Source: JACRPZ01 sp040758255
Lineage (GTDB): Bacteria; Nitrospirota; Thermodesulfovibrionia; UBA6902
Assembly: GCA_040758255.1 (NCBI GenBank)
Contig: JBFLVX010000059.1
Span: 1-12,775 of the forward strand
Direction of reading: 5' to 3'
Length of the DNA stretch: 12,775 bases
Positions 1 to 6,357 of the stretch are shown here, piece by piece; positions within the stretch are counted from its first letter, which is position 1; each line of letters opens with the position of its first letter. The translations under genes and the position numbers were made by a program. The notes below the pieces were generated by a model. It did no database searches and had not been told where the DNA came from. It saw nothing but the letters and a program-made list of their open reading frames with translations.

Positions 1-345
1 GGAAGCGCCTGCGCGTCCGGTCACTATTAGGGCGGTAAGAACAGGGCCTAACTCTCTCGTCATCGAGAGGGCGACAACAGAACCAACAAGTCCCTCGGCT
101 CCAAACCGCTTAAAGCCTGTATAGCTCTGCAGCGCTAAGACCATGCCTGTAAAGACCGCTGTGATGAGGACCACAGGCAGGGAGTTGATGCCGATCTCAA
201 GCATCTGCTTCGCGGTATTCCTAACCTCAAAAGGCCGTCTTGCAATCCATTTAAAAACAGAGCCCTGAAGAAGGAGCACCCTTCCAGTCTCCTCCAGAGG
301 TCCTTTAATAGTCGCCCCGATATATTCAATCAGTTTAATAAACAT
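1..345 (-). CDS. mlaE: MlaE/YrbE-family ABC transporter permease, N-terminal part
   Basis: Membrane subunit of an Mla-type ABC transporter that moves phospholipids between the two membranes of diderm bacteria; it works with an ATPase (MlaF) and an MCE-domain protein (MlaD), whose genes would be expected beyond the window edge. Visible are 115 N-terminal residues, against a usual family length near 250-260. After an amphipathic start come a hydrophobic stretch with INSLPVVLITAVFTGMVLA (about residues 53-71) and then the family's most conserved segment, SMTRELGPVLTALIVTGRAG (about 94-113). The ATG at 345-343 was chosen because the predicted protein then begins as family members do; the ribosome binding site in front of it is weak. 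A TATAAT box lies about 50 bases upstream. The gene is cut by the left window edge and shows no frameshift in the visible part. Family assignment is secure; the precise substrate is inferred from the family. Confidence 0.92.
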   Translation of the reverse strand, partial: MFIKLIEYIGATIKGPLEETGRVLLLQGSVFKWIARRPFEVRNTAKQMLEIGINSLPVVLITAVFTGMVLALQSYTGFKRFGAEGLVGSVVALSMTRELGPVLTALIVTGRAGAS

Positions 346-634
346 AAATTAAGCCGCTTCCGCCGTTAGAATTATCAGTTATTAATATTCGATTATACGA
401 TATTTTCATCTTTGCATAAAGCTGATTTACAATGTTCTCATAATGGAGCAGCCTCAACATCTGACATAGACTAATAATATCATATTTAAAATGGGTAAGT
501 TATGAAGAAAAAGAATCGTTGGTAGGGATATATGTTGGATTGTGTACAGAATACGCCGGGGAGAGGCTTCTCCCTCTCCTCCCGTTGGTTGGCGGCAAAA
601 CTTCTCCTATTCTGCGGAGAGTAAAAATACATAC
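346..634. other. Intergenic region between the mlaE-like gene and the terminator
   Basis: No convincing gene is seen on either strand. The part next to the permease gene is AT-rich and contains a possible promoter (392-397). A GC-richer patch holds a small inverted repeat, 560-566 with 573-579 (arms GGAGAGG/CCTCTCC, 6-base loop), and a second shorter one (TCTCC/GGAGA) near 604-620. Neither is followed by a T run in either direction, so they are not called terminators. An open frame at 500-721 on the minus strand crosses the end of the neighbouring gene and its terminator and is not believed. Confidence 0.6.
392..397 (-). promoter_or_regulatory. Possible -10 box upstream of the mlaE-like gene
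   Basis: On the minus strand a perfect TATAAT lies about 47 bases upstream of the permease start codon, in AT-rich sequence. No good -35 hexamer is present at the usual 16-18 base spacing, so this is a weak call based on one element and position only. Confidence 0.3.
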
Positions 635-664
635 AAAAAAGGGCGGCCATTTATGGCCGCCCTT
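635..664 (-). terminator. Rho-independent terminator after the beta-sandwich protein gene
   Basis: Arms GGGCGGCCAT (641-650) and ATGGCCGCCC (653-662) form a GC-rich hairpin. Read on the minus strand, it is followed at once by a run of six T (640-635). It starts about 30 bases after the stop codon of the 694-1947 gene. This is a textbook intrinsic terminator and separates that gene from the permease gene. Confidence 0.93.
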
Positions 665-692
665 CTGATTTCTGAACTTTAGTTCTGATGTC

Positions 693-1144
693 CTTACGGC
701 AATGTCTCCGTAAAGCTCCACTTGTAGTAAGGCGCTGCTGTTGCGCCTGACACTATCTGGTCTATCGTGGATGCCGCTGTCCCTGACGGCACTACTATTA
801 CATCCAGTTTATAGTTACCCGGCAGTATGCCGCTCTTCTGAAGTGAGAAAAGGGCTGCGTAAACATCATCATCCGTATAAGTCTGCCACGGCTGTATGTT
901 TGCAGGGAATGAAAGCCACTGATGTAATTCGCTCAGCATGAATTTGCCTCCATAGGCCGGAGCATCAAGCACAAGATAAATATCCGCATGGCCGTTTCTC
1001 AAGCAGGGCAGCCATAAACGTCCGGTCAGTATATCTCCTGCTTCTTCAAGTCCGAATGGACGCGCTATCATCGGGTCATAGCTCATGAAGATACCTGGTG
1101 CGAATGTGCCGATATTTGTCGGTGATGTCGGCATGTTCATGGTG
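693..1144. repeat. 452-bp direct repeat, copy 1 (C-terminal module)
   Basis: Reading the two segments side by side, 693-1144 and 2098-2549 are identical over 452 bp, at an offset of 1405 bases. The unit covers 149 codons plus the stop codon of the host gene, with one extra base beyond the stop and one base of the next codon at the other end. Similarity stops abruptly at both edges. No terminal inverted repeats, target-site duplication or transposase is visible, so this is a copied or gene-converted coding segment rather than a mobile element. Confidence 0.97.
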
Positions 1145-1947
1145 ATGGAACAAGCCGGAGGAGGCGTTGCTGTCGCGAGGTATAAATTATCGAATCCGTT
1201 TCCCGCGCCTTCCTCGTGAAGGTATACAGAGTCCCAAAGAGAGGGATTAGTGACAGTTGCAGAACCCCAGTTAAACTCCATGTTGACGTTTTGGAGGGCG
1301 GCAACCGGCTGAAGCGCAATGTCTCCTTGTGTAAGGTTCTGATAGTAAACGCGCCCAACCCCTTGGCCACGCCCCATTGGATCGATCTCAAGACGGAGAC
1401 GTACCCAGTCGCCGCCATTGATGCCAAGGCTTGCCAGTGCGACGCTCGATGGCGTTCCTGCAGCCGACCACACCAGCACACCCGGAACCGTTCCTATATC
1501 CAGTCCAGGGCCTATCTCGACAGGGTCAGTCTGACGGATGACGCCGTTCGAGTTGGCATCGTAGGCAAACCTCAGAATGTTTGACCAGGCGCCTACCCTT
1601 AAGTCACCCTGCAATATGATCGTCGGCTCGAACCCGGAGATTGTCGGGATTGCAAAAAAGGGCGTACGCAAATGCGAGGCATCTGCGCCATAACCCGCCC
1701 CGACATCTTCGAACCTGAGGGCCTTTGTGCCGTCAAAGCCTGAGGTATTGGTCACCCCCATGATAAGGCCGGGAGGGAAACCCTGCGAGGTCCATCCGTC
1801 CTGACCATTAAGGTTAGCGTATGGATACGTATCACTCCCTGTGAGATTATTGAAATCGTAACTGAAGCTGGCAGCCATGCTGGTGCCGTACGCAAGAAAC
1901 AAAAAGCAAAAAATAAGACCAAACAACCTGCGCAAATCTTTTTTCAT
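694..1947 (-). CDS. Exported beta-sandwich-like protein with shared C-terminal module
   Basis: A 417-residue protein of unknown function, probably exported. It opens with a typical signal peptide: MKKDLRR, a hydrophobic core (about 8-20) and a likely cleavage site after SMAA (about 23-26). Residues about 28-262 are rich in beta-strand-like, Gly/Asn/Asp-containing sequence. They begin YDFNNL and end with a DNLYLAT-type strand, as in concanavalin/LamG-like jelly-roll domains; this fold is a guess from sequence style. A proline-rich linker with Cys266 leads to residues 269-417, which match the last 149 residues of the neighbouring propeller protein exactly, including at DNA level. The ATG is fixed by a strong AAGGAGG ribosome binding site 6 bases upstream. 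A near-consensus promoter lies just before the gene and an intrinsic terminator just after, so it is probably transcribed alone. No catalytic motif, lipobox or LPXTG-type signal was seen. A carbohydrate-binding or surface-structural role is possible but unproven. Confidence 0.85.
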   Translation of the reverse strand: MKKDLRRLFGLIFCFLFLAYGTSMAASFSYDFNNLTGSDTYPYANLNGQDGWTSQGFPPGLIMGVTNTSGFDGTKALRFEDVGAGYGADASHLRTPFFAIPTISGFEPTIILQGDLRVGAWSNILRFAYDANSNGVIRQTDPVEIGPGLDIGTVPGVLVWSAAGTPSSVALASLGINGGDWVRLRLEIDPMGRGQGVGRVYYQNLTQGDIALQPVAALQNVNMEFNWGSATVTNPSLWDSVYLHEEGAGNGFDNLYLATATPPPACSITMNMPTSPTNIGTFAPGIFMSYDPMIARPFGLEEAGDILTGRLWLPCLRNGHADIYLVLDAPAYGGKFMLSELHQWLSFPANIQPWQTYTDDDVYAALFSLQKSGILPGNYKLDVIVVPSGTAASTIDQIVSGATAAPYYKWSFTETLP

Positions 1948-1997
1948 TTATATCCTCCTTAAATCATTCACAAGAACCGCTATCGAATTCTTTTATC

Positions 1998-2025
1998 ATT
2001 ATATAGTAAAGAAGCTATAAGTCAA
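1998..2025 (-). promoter_or_regulatory. Sigma-70-type promoter of the beta-sandwich protein gene
   Basis: On the minus strand, TTGACT (2025-2020) and a perfect TATAAT (2003-1998) are separated by 16 bases. The predicted transcript start lies roughly 40-45 bases upstream of the start codon at 1947, with the AAGGAGG ribosome binding site between. It lies in the 150-base gap after the propeller gene, which indicates separate transcription of the two exported-protein genes. Confidence 0.75.
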
Positions 2026-2097
2026 GTAAAAAAAATACCAAGTGCCAAGTACACCTAACCCCTGACCCCGATTTACTCTTTACTTACTTTATCTTCG
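2026..2097 (-). other. Short gap after the propeller gene, no strong terminator
   Basis: Downstream of the propeller gene stop codon, the minus strand carries a G-rich stretch (GGGGTCAGGGGTTAGG) and then ACTTGGCACTTGG followed by a run of eight T (2036-2029). The T run suggests transcription could end here, but the sequence before it forms only a weak hairpin (TAC/GTA pairs plus mismatches). A terminator is therefore possible but not supported as firmly as the one at 635-664. Confidence 0.35.
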
Positions 2098-2549
2098 CTT
2101 ACGGCAATGTCTCCGTAAAGCTCCACTTGTAGTAAGGCGCTGCTGTTGCGCCTGACACTATCTGGTCTATCGTGGATGCCGCTGTCCCTGACGGCACTAC
2201 TATTACATCCAGTTTATAGTTACCCGGCAGTATGCCGCTCTTCTGAAGTGAGAAAAGGGCTGCGTAAACATCATCATCCGTATAAGTCTGCCACGGCTGT
2301 ATGTTTGCAGGGAATGAAAGCCACTGATGTAATTCGCTCAGCATGAATTTGCCTCCATAGGCCGGAGCATCAAGCACAAGATAAATATCCGCATGGCCGT
2401 TTCTCAAGCAGGGCAGCCATAAACGTCCGGTCAGTATATCTCCTGCTTCTTCAAGTCCGAATGGACGCGCTATCATCGGGTCATAGCTCATGAAGATACC
2501 TGGTGCGAATGTGCCGATATTTGTCGGTGATGTCGGCATGTTCATGGTG
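2098..2549. repeat. 452-bp direct repeat, copy 2 (C-terminal module)
   Basis: Second copy of the segment at 693-1144, same orientation and no difference seen. It encodes residues 319-467 and the stop codon of the propeller protein. The flanking linker just outside the repeat is similar in protein style to that of the other gene (proline pair, then Cys three residues before the module) but clearly diverged in DNA. The sequence after the stop codon is unrelated. Confidence 0.97.
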
Positions 2550-3502
2550 TGTGTGCAGGTGGGAGGCATGGCAACCTCAGCAGAAACAGCCACTCCCCAC
2601 GGGTTGCTTAAGGTTGTTGCGCCCCCTGAAATGATTCGCGCGGGCGCAACATTTCCATTTGCGTTTATAGGAAATACTGTGATACTGTTCGCAAACCAAT
2701 TCGCCGCATAGATCCAGTTTGCATCCACCGCTATCCCTTCAGGCCCGCTCAATGTTGTTGAGCCTCCGGAAATGGTGCGGGTAGGCGCAACATTTCCATT
2801 GGCGTTTATCGGAAATACAGTAATACTGTTCGCATACCAATTGTCCACATAAATCCAGCTTGCATCCACCGCGATTCCGGTGGGGCCGTTCAGGGTTGTT
2901 GAGCCTCCTGAAATGGTGCGGGTTGGCGCAGCATTCCCATTGGCATTTATCGGGAATACGAGAATAGCATTAGAATTAGTATTGTTCACATAGATCCAGT
3001 TTGCATCCACCGCTATCCCTTGAGGCTGGTTCAAGGTTGTTGAGCCGCCGGAAATGAAGCGGGTTGGCGCAACATTACCATTGGCATTTATCGGAAACAC
3101 GGCAATGCTGTTGCTGACATTATTTACCACATATATCCAGTTTGCATCCACTGCCAGTATGGGGTTGTTCAAGGTTGTTGAGCCTCCGGAAATGGTGCGG
3201 GTTGGCGCAACATTCCCACTGGCATTTATAGGAAACACGGCAATGCTGTTACTCGCCTGAATTGTCGTATAAATCCAGCTTGCATCCACTGCGATTCCCA
3301 CGGGAAGGTTCAAAGTTGTCGAACCGCCGGCGATATTAGCTGCTGGAGCCGCGTTGCCGTTAGCGGTGTCAGGCCATACCGCTACATTATTGCCGGCATA
3401 GTTGGCAACATAAATATCTGCCCGTGCATGAGATGGACAAAGGAAACCGGCGCTCAGCAGAACTAAACAAAACATGATAAAGCGAAAAAATATTTGCTGC
3501 AT
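2099..3502 (-). CDS. Exported beta-propeller repeat protein with shared C-terminal module
   Basis: A 467-residue, probably exported protein. The N-terminus has a signal peptide (hydrophobic core about 5-20, likely cleavage near AHARA-type residues about 25-28). Residues about 29-310 contain six copies of a 47-residue unit with the consensus features GIAVDA.WIY, then I.VFPINANGN, then APTRTISGG.TTL. This pattern resembles NHL/SMP-30-like propeller blades; with the partial strands at each end it could close as a six- or seven-bladed propeller (inferred). After a short linker with a PP.C motif (Cys316) come residues 319-467, identical to the C-terminus of the protein encoded downstream. The ATG follows a strong AAGGAGG ribosome binding site, and a near-consensus promoter lies upstream. 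Propellers of this sort commonly bind ligands or proteins, but no catalytic residues can be pointed to, so the function is unknown. Confidence 0.88.
   Translation of the reverse strand: MQQIFFRFIMFCLVLLSAGFLCPSHARADIYVANYAGNNVAVWPDTANGNAAPAANIAGGSTTLNLPVGIAVDASWIYTTIQASNSIAVFPINASGNVAPTRTISGGSTTLNNPILAVDANWIYVVNNVSNSIAVFPINANGNVAPTRFISGGSTTLNQPQGIAVDANWIYVNNTNSNAILVFPINANGNAAPTRTISGGSTTLNGPTGIAVDASWIYVDNWYANSITVFPINANGNVAPTRTISGGSTTLSGPEGIAVDANWIYAANWFANSITVFPINANGNVAPARIISGGATTLSNPWGVAVSAEVAMPPTCTHTMNMPTSPTNIGTFAPGIFMSYDPMIARPFGLEEAGDILTGRLWLPCLRNGHADIYLVLDAPAYGGKFMLSELHQWLSFPANIQPWQTYTDDDVYAALFSLQKSGILPGNYKLDVIVVPSGTAASTIDQIVSGATAAPYYKWSFTETLP
2590..3400. repeat. Tandem 141-bp coding repeat (propeller blades)
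   Basis: The motif beginning GTTGTTG recurs on the plus strand at 2613, 2754, 2895, 3036 and 3174, and as GTTGTC at 3315, giving spacings of 141, 141, 141, 138 and 141 bases. The 138-base unit reflects the loss of one codon, where one blade lacks a residue of the G-I-A-V-D-A strand. The inner copies are very alike at DNA level, the outermost ones more diverged, as expected for growth by internal duplication or unequal exchange. The outer limits given are approximate. Confidence 0.9.
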
Positions 3503-3535
3503 ATCATCCCTCCTTGTTTAAGAAAAATTGGCTAT

Positions 3536-3564
3536 AATTTAGCAGACTATTTCGGCACTGTCAA
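3536..3564 (-). promoter_or_regulatory. Sigma-70-type promoter of the propeller protein gene
   Basis: On the minus strand a perfect TTGACA (3564-3559) is followed, after 17 bases, by TAAATT (3541-3536). The start codon of the propeller gene is at 3502 with an AAGGAGG ribosome binding site at 3515-3509, so the leader would be about 25-30 bases long. The -35 box begins 15 bases after the stop codon of the small Trm112-like gene and marks the change from the housekeeping cluster to the exported-protein genes. Confidence 0.75.
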
Positions 3565-3578
3565 ACGACTGTGTAATT

Positions 3579-3749
3579 TTACCCTATCTTCTCCGCTTCG
3601 TCAATCAGCATCACGGGGACATCATCCTTGATGTGATAAAGAAGTTTACAGCTATCACAGATAAGGCCGGTTCCTGATTCATTCAGCCTGATATTCCCTT
3701 TGCATTTGGGACATGCCAGAATTTCGAGCAGTTCTTTGCTAATCGCCAT
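3579..3749 (-). CDS. Trm112-like small zinc-ribbon protein (UPF0434/YcaR type)
   Basis: A 56-residue protein. Four cysteines in two CxxC pairs (Cys13/Cys16 in ACPKCKG and Cys31/Cys34 in CDSCK) should form a zinc ribbon. The pattern KELLEILACP at the start and DDVPVMLIDEA near the end is that of the bacterial YcaR/Trm112 family. In eukaryotes and archaea Trm112 activates methyltransferases acting on tRNA, rRNA and release factors; in bacteria the partner is less certain. The ATG follows a clear GGAGG site (3760-3756). The gene is 38 bases downstream of the dgkA-PAP2 gene and is the last member of the housekeeping cluster. No terminator hairpin was seen after it. Confidence 0.92.
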   Translation of the reverse strand: MAISKELLEILACPKCKGNIRLNESGTGLICDSCKLLYHIKDDVPVMLIDEAEKIG

Positions 3750-3787
3750 GTTTTCCCTCCTGTTATAACATTGTTACTGCTAATTCC

Positions 3788-4486
3788 TTATGAAAATATC
3801 TTAAAGAGGGCGAAAGTTATTGTTGAGCCTAACAATGCCCCAAGAATGACCTCCCACGGTTTATGAATGCCGACGTATATCCGGCTCTGCGCAATAAGCA
3901 CCGCCATGAGGAGGACAAGGGAAGAAATCAAAAAGTTCTCGCTTAAGAATATGATCGCAACCCATACTGAAAATGCAACTGCAGCGTGGCCGCTCGGCAT
4001 ACCGCCTTTCAAGGGCGTGCCTCTTCCGACAAGCGATTTTGTAATTACAACCATTATGAGCACCGCTATGAGAGAGATAACAGCTATGGTGTCTTCTGTC
4101 TGCTTTGCAACCGCAAGCCCGCTGTAGAAGAGATCCCTGAGCGGCTTAAAGAGGATAATATACCCGATGACAGCGGCGCCGAAGGAGGTTATTAAGACCG
4201 CGCCTGCTGCTATATCTTTAATCGCCTTCGCCCTCTGGTCATAATCCTTAAAGAGTATATTTACAATATCTTCAATCGCAGTGTTAAGCATCTCTGCGGC
4301 GATTACCATAATGGCGAGGACAACAATAAATAAGAAATCCGCGCCCCTTACCCCGATTATCAGGCTGAATATAAGCACGAGCATAGAGGCATACATATGG
4401 TAACGCATATGCCTCTGTGTCTTTGCAGCGTGGAGTATGCCGTTGATCGCGTGATTGGCGCTCTCAAACCACTTTCTTAAGGGCAT
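3788..4486 (-). CDS. dgkA: Diacylglycerol/undecaprenol kinase fused to PAP2-type phosphatase
   Basis: A 232-residue integral membrane protein joining two activities. Residues about 1-115 are a DgkA-type lipid kinase: the amphipathic start (WFESANHAINGI), three membrane helices and the signature AEMLNTAIEDIVN with Glu65 and Glu72, then AKAIKDIAAGAVLI. In Gram-positives this family phosphorylates undecaprenol; in Escherichia coli, diacylglycerol. Residues about 115-232 are a PAP2 phosphatase domain with Lys150, PSGH (164-167) and SR...H (Ser201, Arg202, His208). Two positions differ from the classical motif: the first motif reads KSLVGRGTP instead of K-x6-RP, and the acidic residue after the last His is Glu212 rather than Asp. 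The gene begins inside the last codons of ybeY (23-base overlap), a neighbour it also has in Bacillus-type clusters. A kinase and a phosphatase in one chain suggests control of the lipid phosphate pool, for example undecaprenyl phosphate recycling; the direction and substrate are inferred. Confidence 0.9.
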   Translation of the reverse strand: MPLRKWFESANHAINGILHAAKTQRHMRYHMYASMLVLIFSLIIGVRGADFLFIVVLAIMVIAAEMLNTAIEDIVNILFKDYDQRAKAIKDIAAGAVLITSFGAAVIGYIILFKPLRDLFYSGLAVAKQTEDTIAVISLIAVLIMVVITKSLVGRGTPLKGGMPSGHAAVAFSVWVAIIFLSENFLISSLVLLMAVLIAQSRIYVGIHKPWEVILGALLGSTITFALFKIFS

Positions 4487-4907
4487 TCAATATCTCCTTC
4501 TCTTTCTTTCTCATTGCGCGCGCCTTATAGGCTGAGCCTTCATGGTCATATTTAAGCAGATGCAGTGTGCCATGTATTAAGAGACGATCCACCTCATCAT
4601 AGAACCCCGTGCCTGACATCTCTGCCTGGCTCTCGGCCTTTGGCACAGATATTACGATATCCCCTAACACCGGCGGCTGGTTAATCTCCCGGAAAGGGAT
4701 ATCAGCCTCAAAAGAGAGAACGTCGGTGGTTTTATGCTTGCCCCTGTAAGCAGAGTTTAACTGCGACATCCTTTTGTCGCCTACAAATAATATGCTGAGT
4801 TCAGCCTCAGGCTGTTCTAACGAGGAAAGAATCTTGCCGGCTGATTTTATTATCTTTGATTTGTTAAGCGGTCTGCGCCTTTGCAGGTTCCTTAAGAGTA
4901 TTTTCAT
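4464..4907 (-). CDS. ybeY: Endoribonuclease YbeY
   Basis: A 147-residue zinc-dependent RNase needed for 16S rRNA 3'-end maturation and ribosome quality control. Seen are YRGKHKTTDVLSF (54-66), LGDIVIS (81-87) and the metal site HGTLHLLKYDH with His112, His116 and His122. The family normally has HGxLHLxGYDH, so Gly is replaced by Lys at position 119; the three histidines remain. The start is within the end of the upstream HD-hydrolase gene (44-base overlap), and the chosen ATG gives the standard YbeY N-terminus (MKILLRN). The end overlaps the dgkA fusion gene by 23 bases. Such overlaps imply translational coupling within the phoH-HD hydrolase-ybeY-dgkA block, which is conserved in many bacteria. 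Confidence 0.95.
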   Translation of the reverse strand: MKILLRNLQRRRPLNKSKIIKSAGKILSSLEQPEAELSILFVGDKRMSQLNSAYRGKHKTTDVLSFEADIPFREINQPPVLGDIVISVPKAESQAEMSGTGFYDEVDRLLIHGTLHLLKYDHEGSAYKARAMRKKEKEILNALKKVV

Positions 4908-6357
4908 CCTTTACTTCCAGTCCCGGATAGTTAACGCGTCTGTGATACATGCTGGTCAGAAGATAGACAAAATAGATCTTGATCTCCCGGATATCTTTGA
5001 GGGTCAATTCGCAATTATCAAGCTGGCCGTCTATAAAGGCATGATTGATCAGTTTCTCAACAAGGGTAGAGACCCTTGTGGGCGTAGGGTCTGACAGGAC
5101 ACGCGAGGCAGCCTCTATCGCATCCGCCATAAGCACGAGGGCGGCGATCCTGGTCTGCGGCTTTGGCCCGGGATACCTGAAATCCTCTGCTGAGACATGC
5201 GGTGACGCGCTGTCCCTTGCGCTCTGCTCTTTTGCCTTCTCGTAGAAATACGTCTGCACTGATGTGCCGTGATGCTGCTGTATTATGTCTATTATTGATT
5301 GAGGAAGCTTGTACTGTCTTGCAAGCTCAACGCCCTCTTTTATGTGGGCAACTAAAACCATGCTGCTCATGCGCGGGGTGAGTTTGTCATGAACATTTGT
5401 AGGGCCTACCTGATTTTCGATGAAGTACTCCGGCATTTTTATCTTTCCTATGTCGTGATAATATGCGCATGCGCGCGCAAGAAGAGGGTTCACGCCAACG
5501 GCTTCAGCCGCTGACTCAACTAAATTTCCCACCACGATGCTGTGATGATATGTGCCGGGTGCCTCAACAAGAAGCTCGCGCATCAGGGGGTGATTCAGGT
5601 CAAGCAGTTCGAGGAGGCTTATATCTGTGGTTATCTTAAAGAAATACTCAAAGACAGGCAGAAGCGCTGACACCAATATTGCGACTATAATGCCGTTTAA
5701 GAAGGATGTGCCGATGGAAACAATCGTCCCGATCTTAAGAAATTCTCCGCTTGCAAGGTTGATCATAAGAGAGACAGAGACGCAGACGAGCCCTACGAAA
5801 AGCCCTCCTCTCCAGATGGCTGAACGCTTTTTGCATCTTATAACACTGAATGCCGCTGTAAGGCCCGAGGCAAAAGTGAATATGGAATACAGAGGATTAT
5901 TAAGCCACAACCCTGCAACAAGGCTTGTTATGAATGTAAATACGATGGCGGTATGTATATCTATCAGGAGCGCCGCAAGCATTGTGCCTGTTGCAAGCGG
6001 TATGGCATAAATAAAGAGCGAGGGGTCTATTGTGCCGAAGGTAGACGCGAAACCCTCAAGCACATAATCAAAGATACGCCCGATTATAAAATTACTGGAA
6101 AGCAGTGTCAGTATAAGAAGGATGAGCCTGTAGTCCTGTTTGATCGCTGGATTGTAACGCATCATGTCTTTATAAAAAATGCCAAGCAGGAACGCAATAA
6201 GAAAGAAGCTGCCGGCCGCTGCCTGCAATGAGAACACCTTGCCCCACGCCATTGAGATACAGAGAATGGCGGAAAATATAATAAGCAGTGAAATTCTTAT
6301 CAGGAGATTCTTGCCTATCTTCTCTTTTTTATGTTTTTGCTGTTTGCCGTTCTTCAT
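4864..6357 (-). CDS. pgpH: 7TM-HD cyclic-di-AMP phosphodiesterase family protein (PgpH/YqfF), short form
   Basis: A 497-residue membrane protein of the PgpH/YqfF family, whose HD domain hydrolyses c-di-AMP to pApA. Residues 1-17 are basic and cytoplasmic. About 18-240 contain seven to eight hydrophobic helices. About 245-475 form the HD domain, with candidate metal ligands His272, His301-Asp302 (in YYHDIGK), His338, His362-His363 (IQQHHG) and Asp412 (MADAIEA) in the order and spacing of the family. Typical members are over 700 residues because a large extracytoplasmic 7TMR-HDED sensor domain sits between the first helix and the others. Here the first two helices follow each other directly and this sensor is absent. 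An in-frame TAA immediately before the ATG rules out a longer N-terminus. The start overlaps the end of phoH by 29 bases and the end overlaps ybeY by 44. Substrate is assigned by family and gene context. Confidence 0.9.
   Translation of the reverse strand: MKNGKQQKHKKEKIGKNLLIRISLLIIFSAILCISMAWGKVFSLQAAAGSFFLIAFLLGIFYKDMMRYNPAIKQDYRLILLILTLLSSNFIIGRIFDYVLEGFASTFGTIDPSLFIYAIPLATGTMLAALLIDIHTAIVFTFITSLVAGLWLNNPLYSIFTFASGLTAAFSVIRCKKRSAIWRGGLFVGLVCVSVSLMINLASGEFLKIGTIVSIGTSFLNGIIVAILVSALLPVFEYFFKITTDISLLELLDLNHPLMRELLVEAPGTYHHSIVVGNLVESAAEAVGVNPLLARACAYYHDIGKIKMPEYFIENQVGPTNVHDKLTPRMSSMVLVAHIKEGVELARQYKLPQSIIDIIQQHHGTSVQTYFYEKAKEQSARDSASPHVSAEDFRYPGPKPQTRIAALVLMADAIEAASRVLSDPTPTRVSTLVEKLINHAFIDGQLDNCELTLKDIREIKIYFVYLLTSMYHRRVNYPGLEVKDENTLKEPAKAQTA

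Noticed and set aside
560..579. GGAGAGG/CCTCTCC hairpin as a terminator or riboswitch part
   Set aside because: There is no T run on either side and no recognisable riboswitch core around it.
500..721. Open frame of 73 codons on the minus strand after the beta-sandwich gene
   Set aside because: It begins within the end of that gene in another frame, runs through its intrinsic terminator and has a protein-unlike composition.
741..941. Identical 66-codon plus-strand frames at 741-941 and 2146-2346
   Set aside because: They are the antisense of the duplicated C-terminal module; their identity follows from the 452-bp repeat and gives no independent sign of coding.
2043..2075. G-rich stretch on the minus strand as a G-quadruplex
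   Set aside because: Only two runs of four G are present and the remaining runs are GG, so any quadruplex would be weak.
693..2549. The 452-bp duplication as an insertion sequence or composite transposon
   Set aside because: No transposase, terminal inverted repeat or target duplication is visible, and the copies sit in frame as gene ends.
2590..3400. Regularly spaced repeats that could suggest a CRISPR-like array
   Set aside because: The period is 141 bp, repeats and spacers are all in one open frame, and the translation gives propeller blades with a signal peptide in front.
3761..3770. Perfect palindrome TGTTATAACA in front of the Trm112-like gene, as an operator
   Set aside because: A 10-base palindrome is expected about once per kilobase by chance, it is inside an operon gap, and no second copy or regulator gene was seen.
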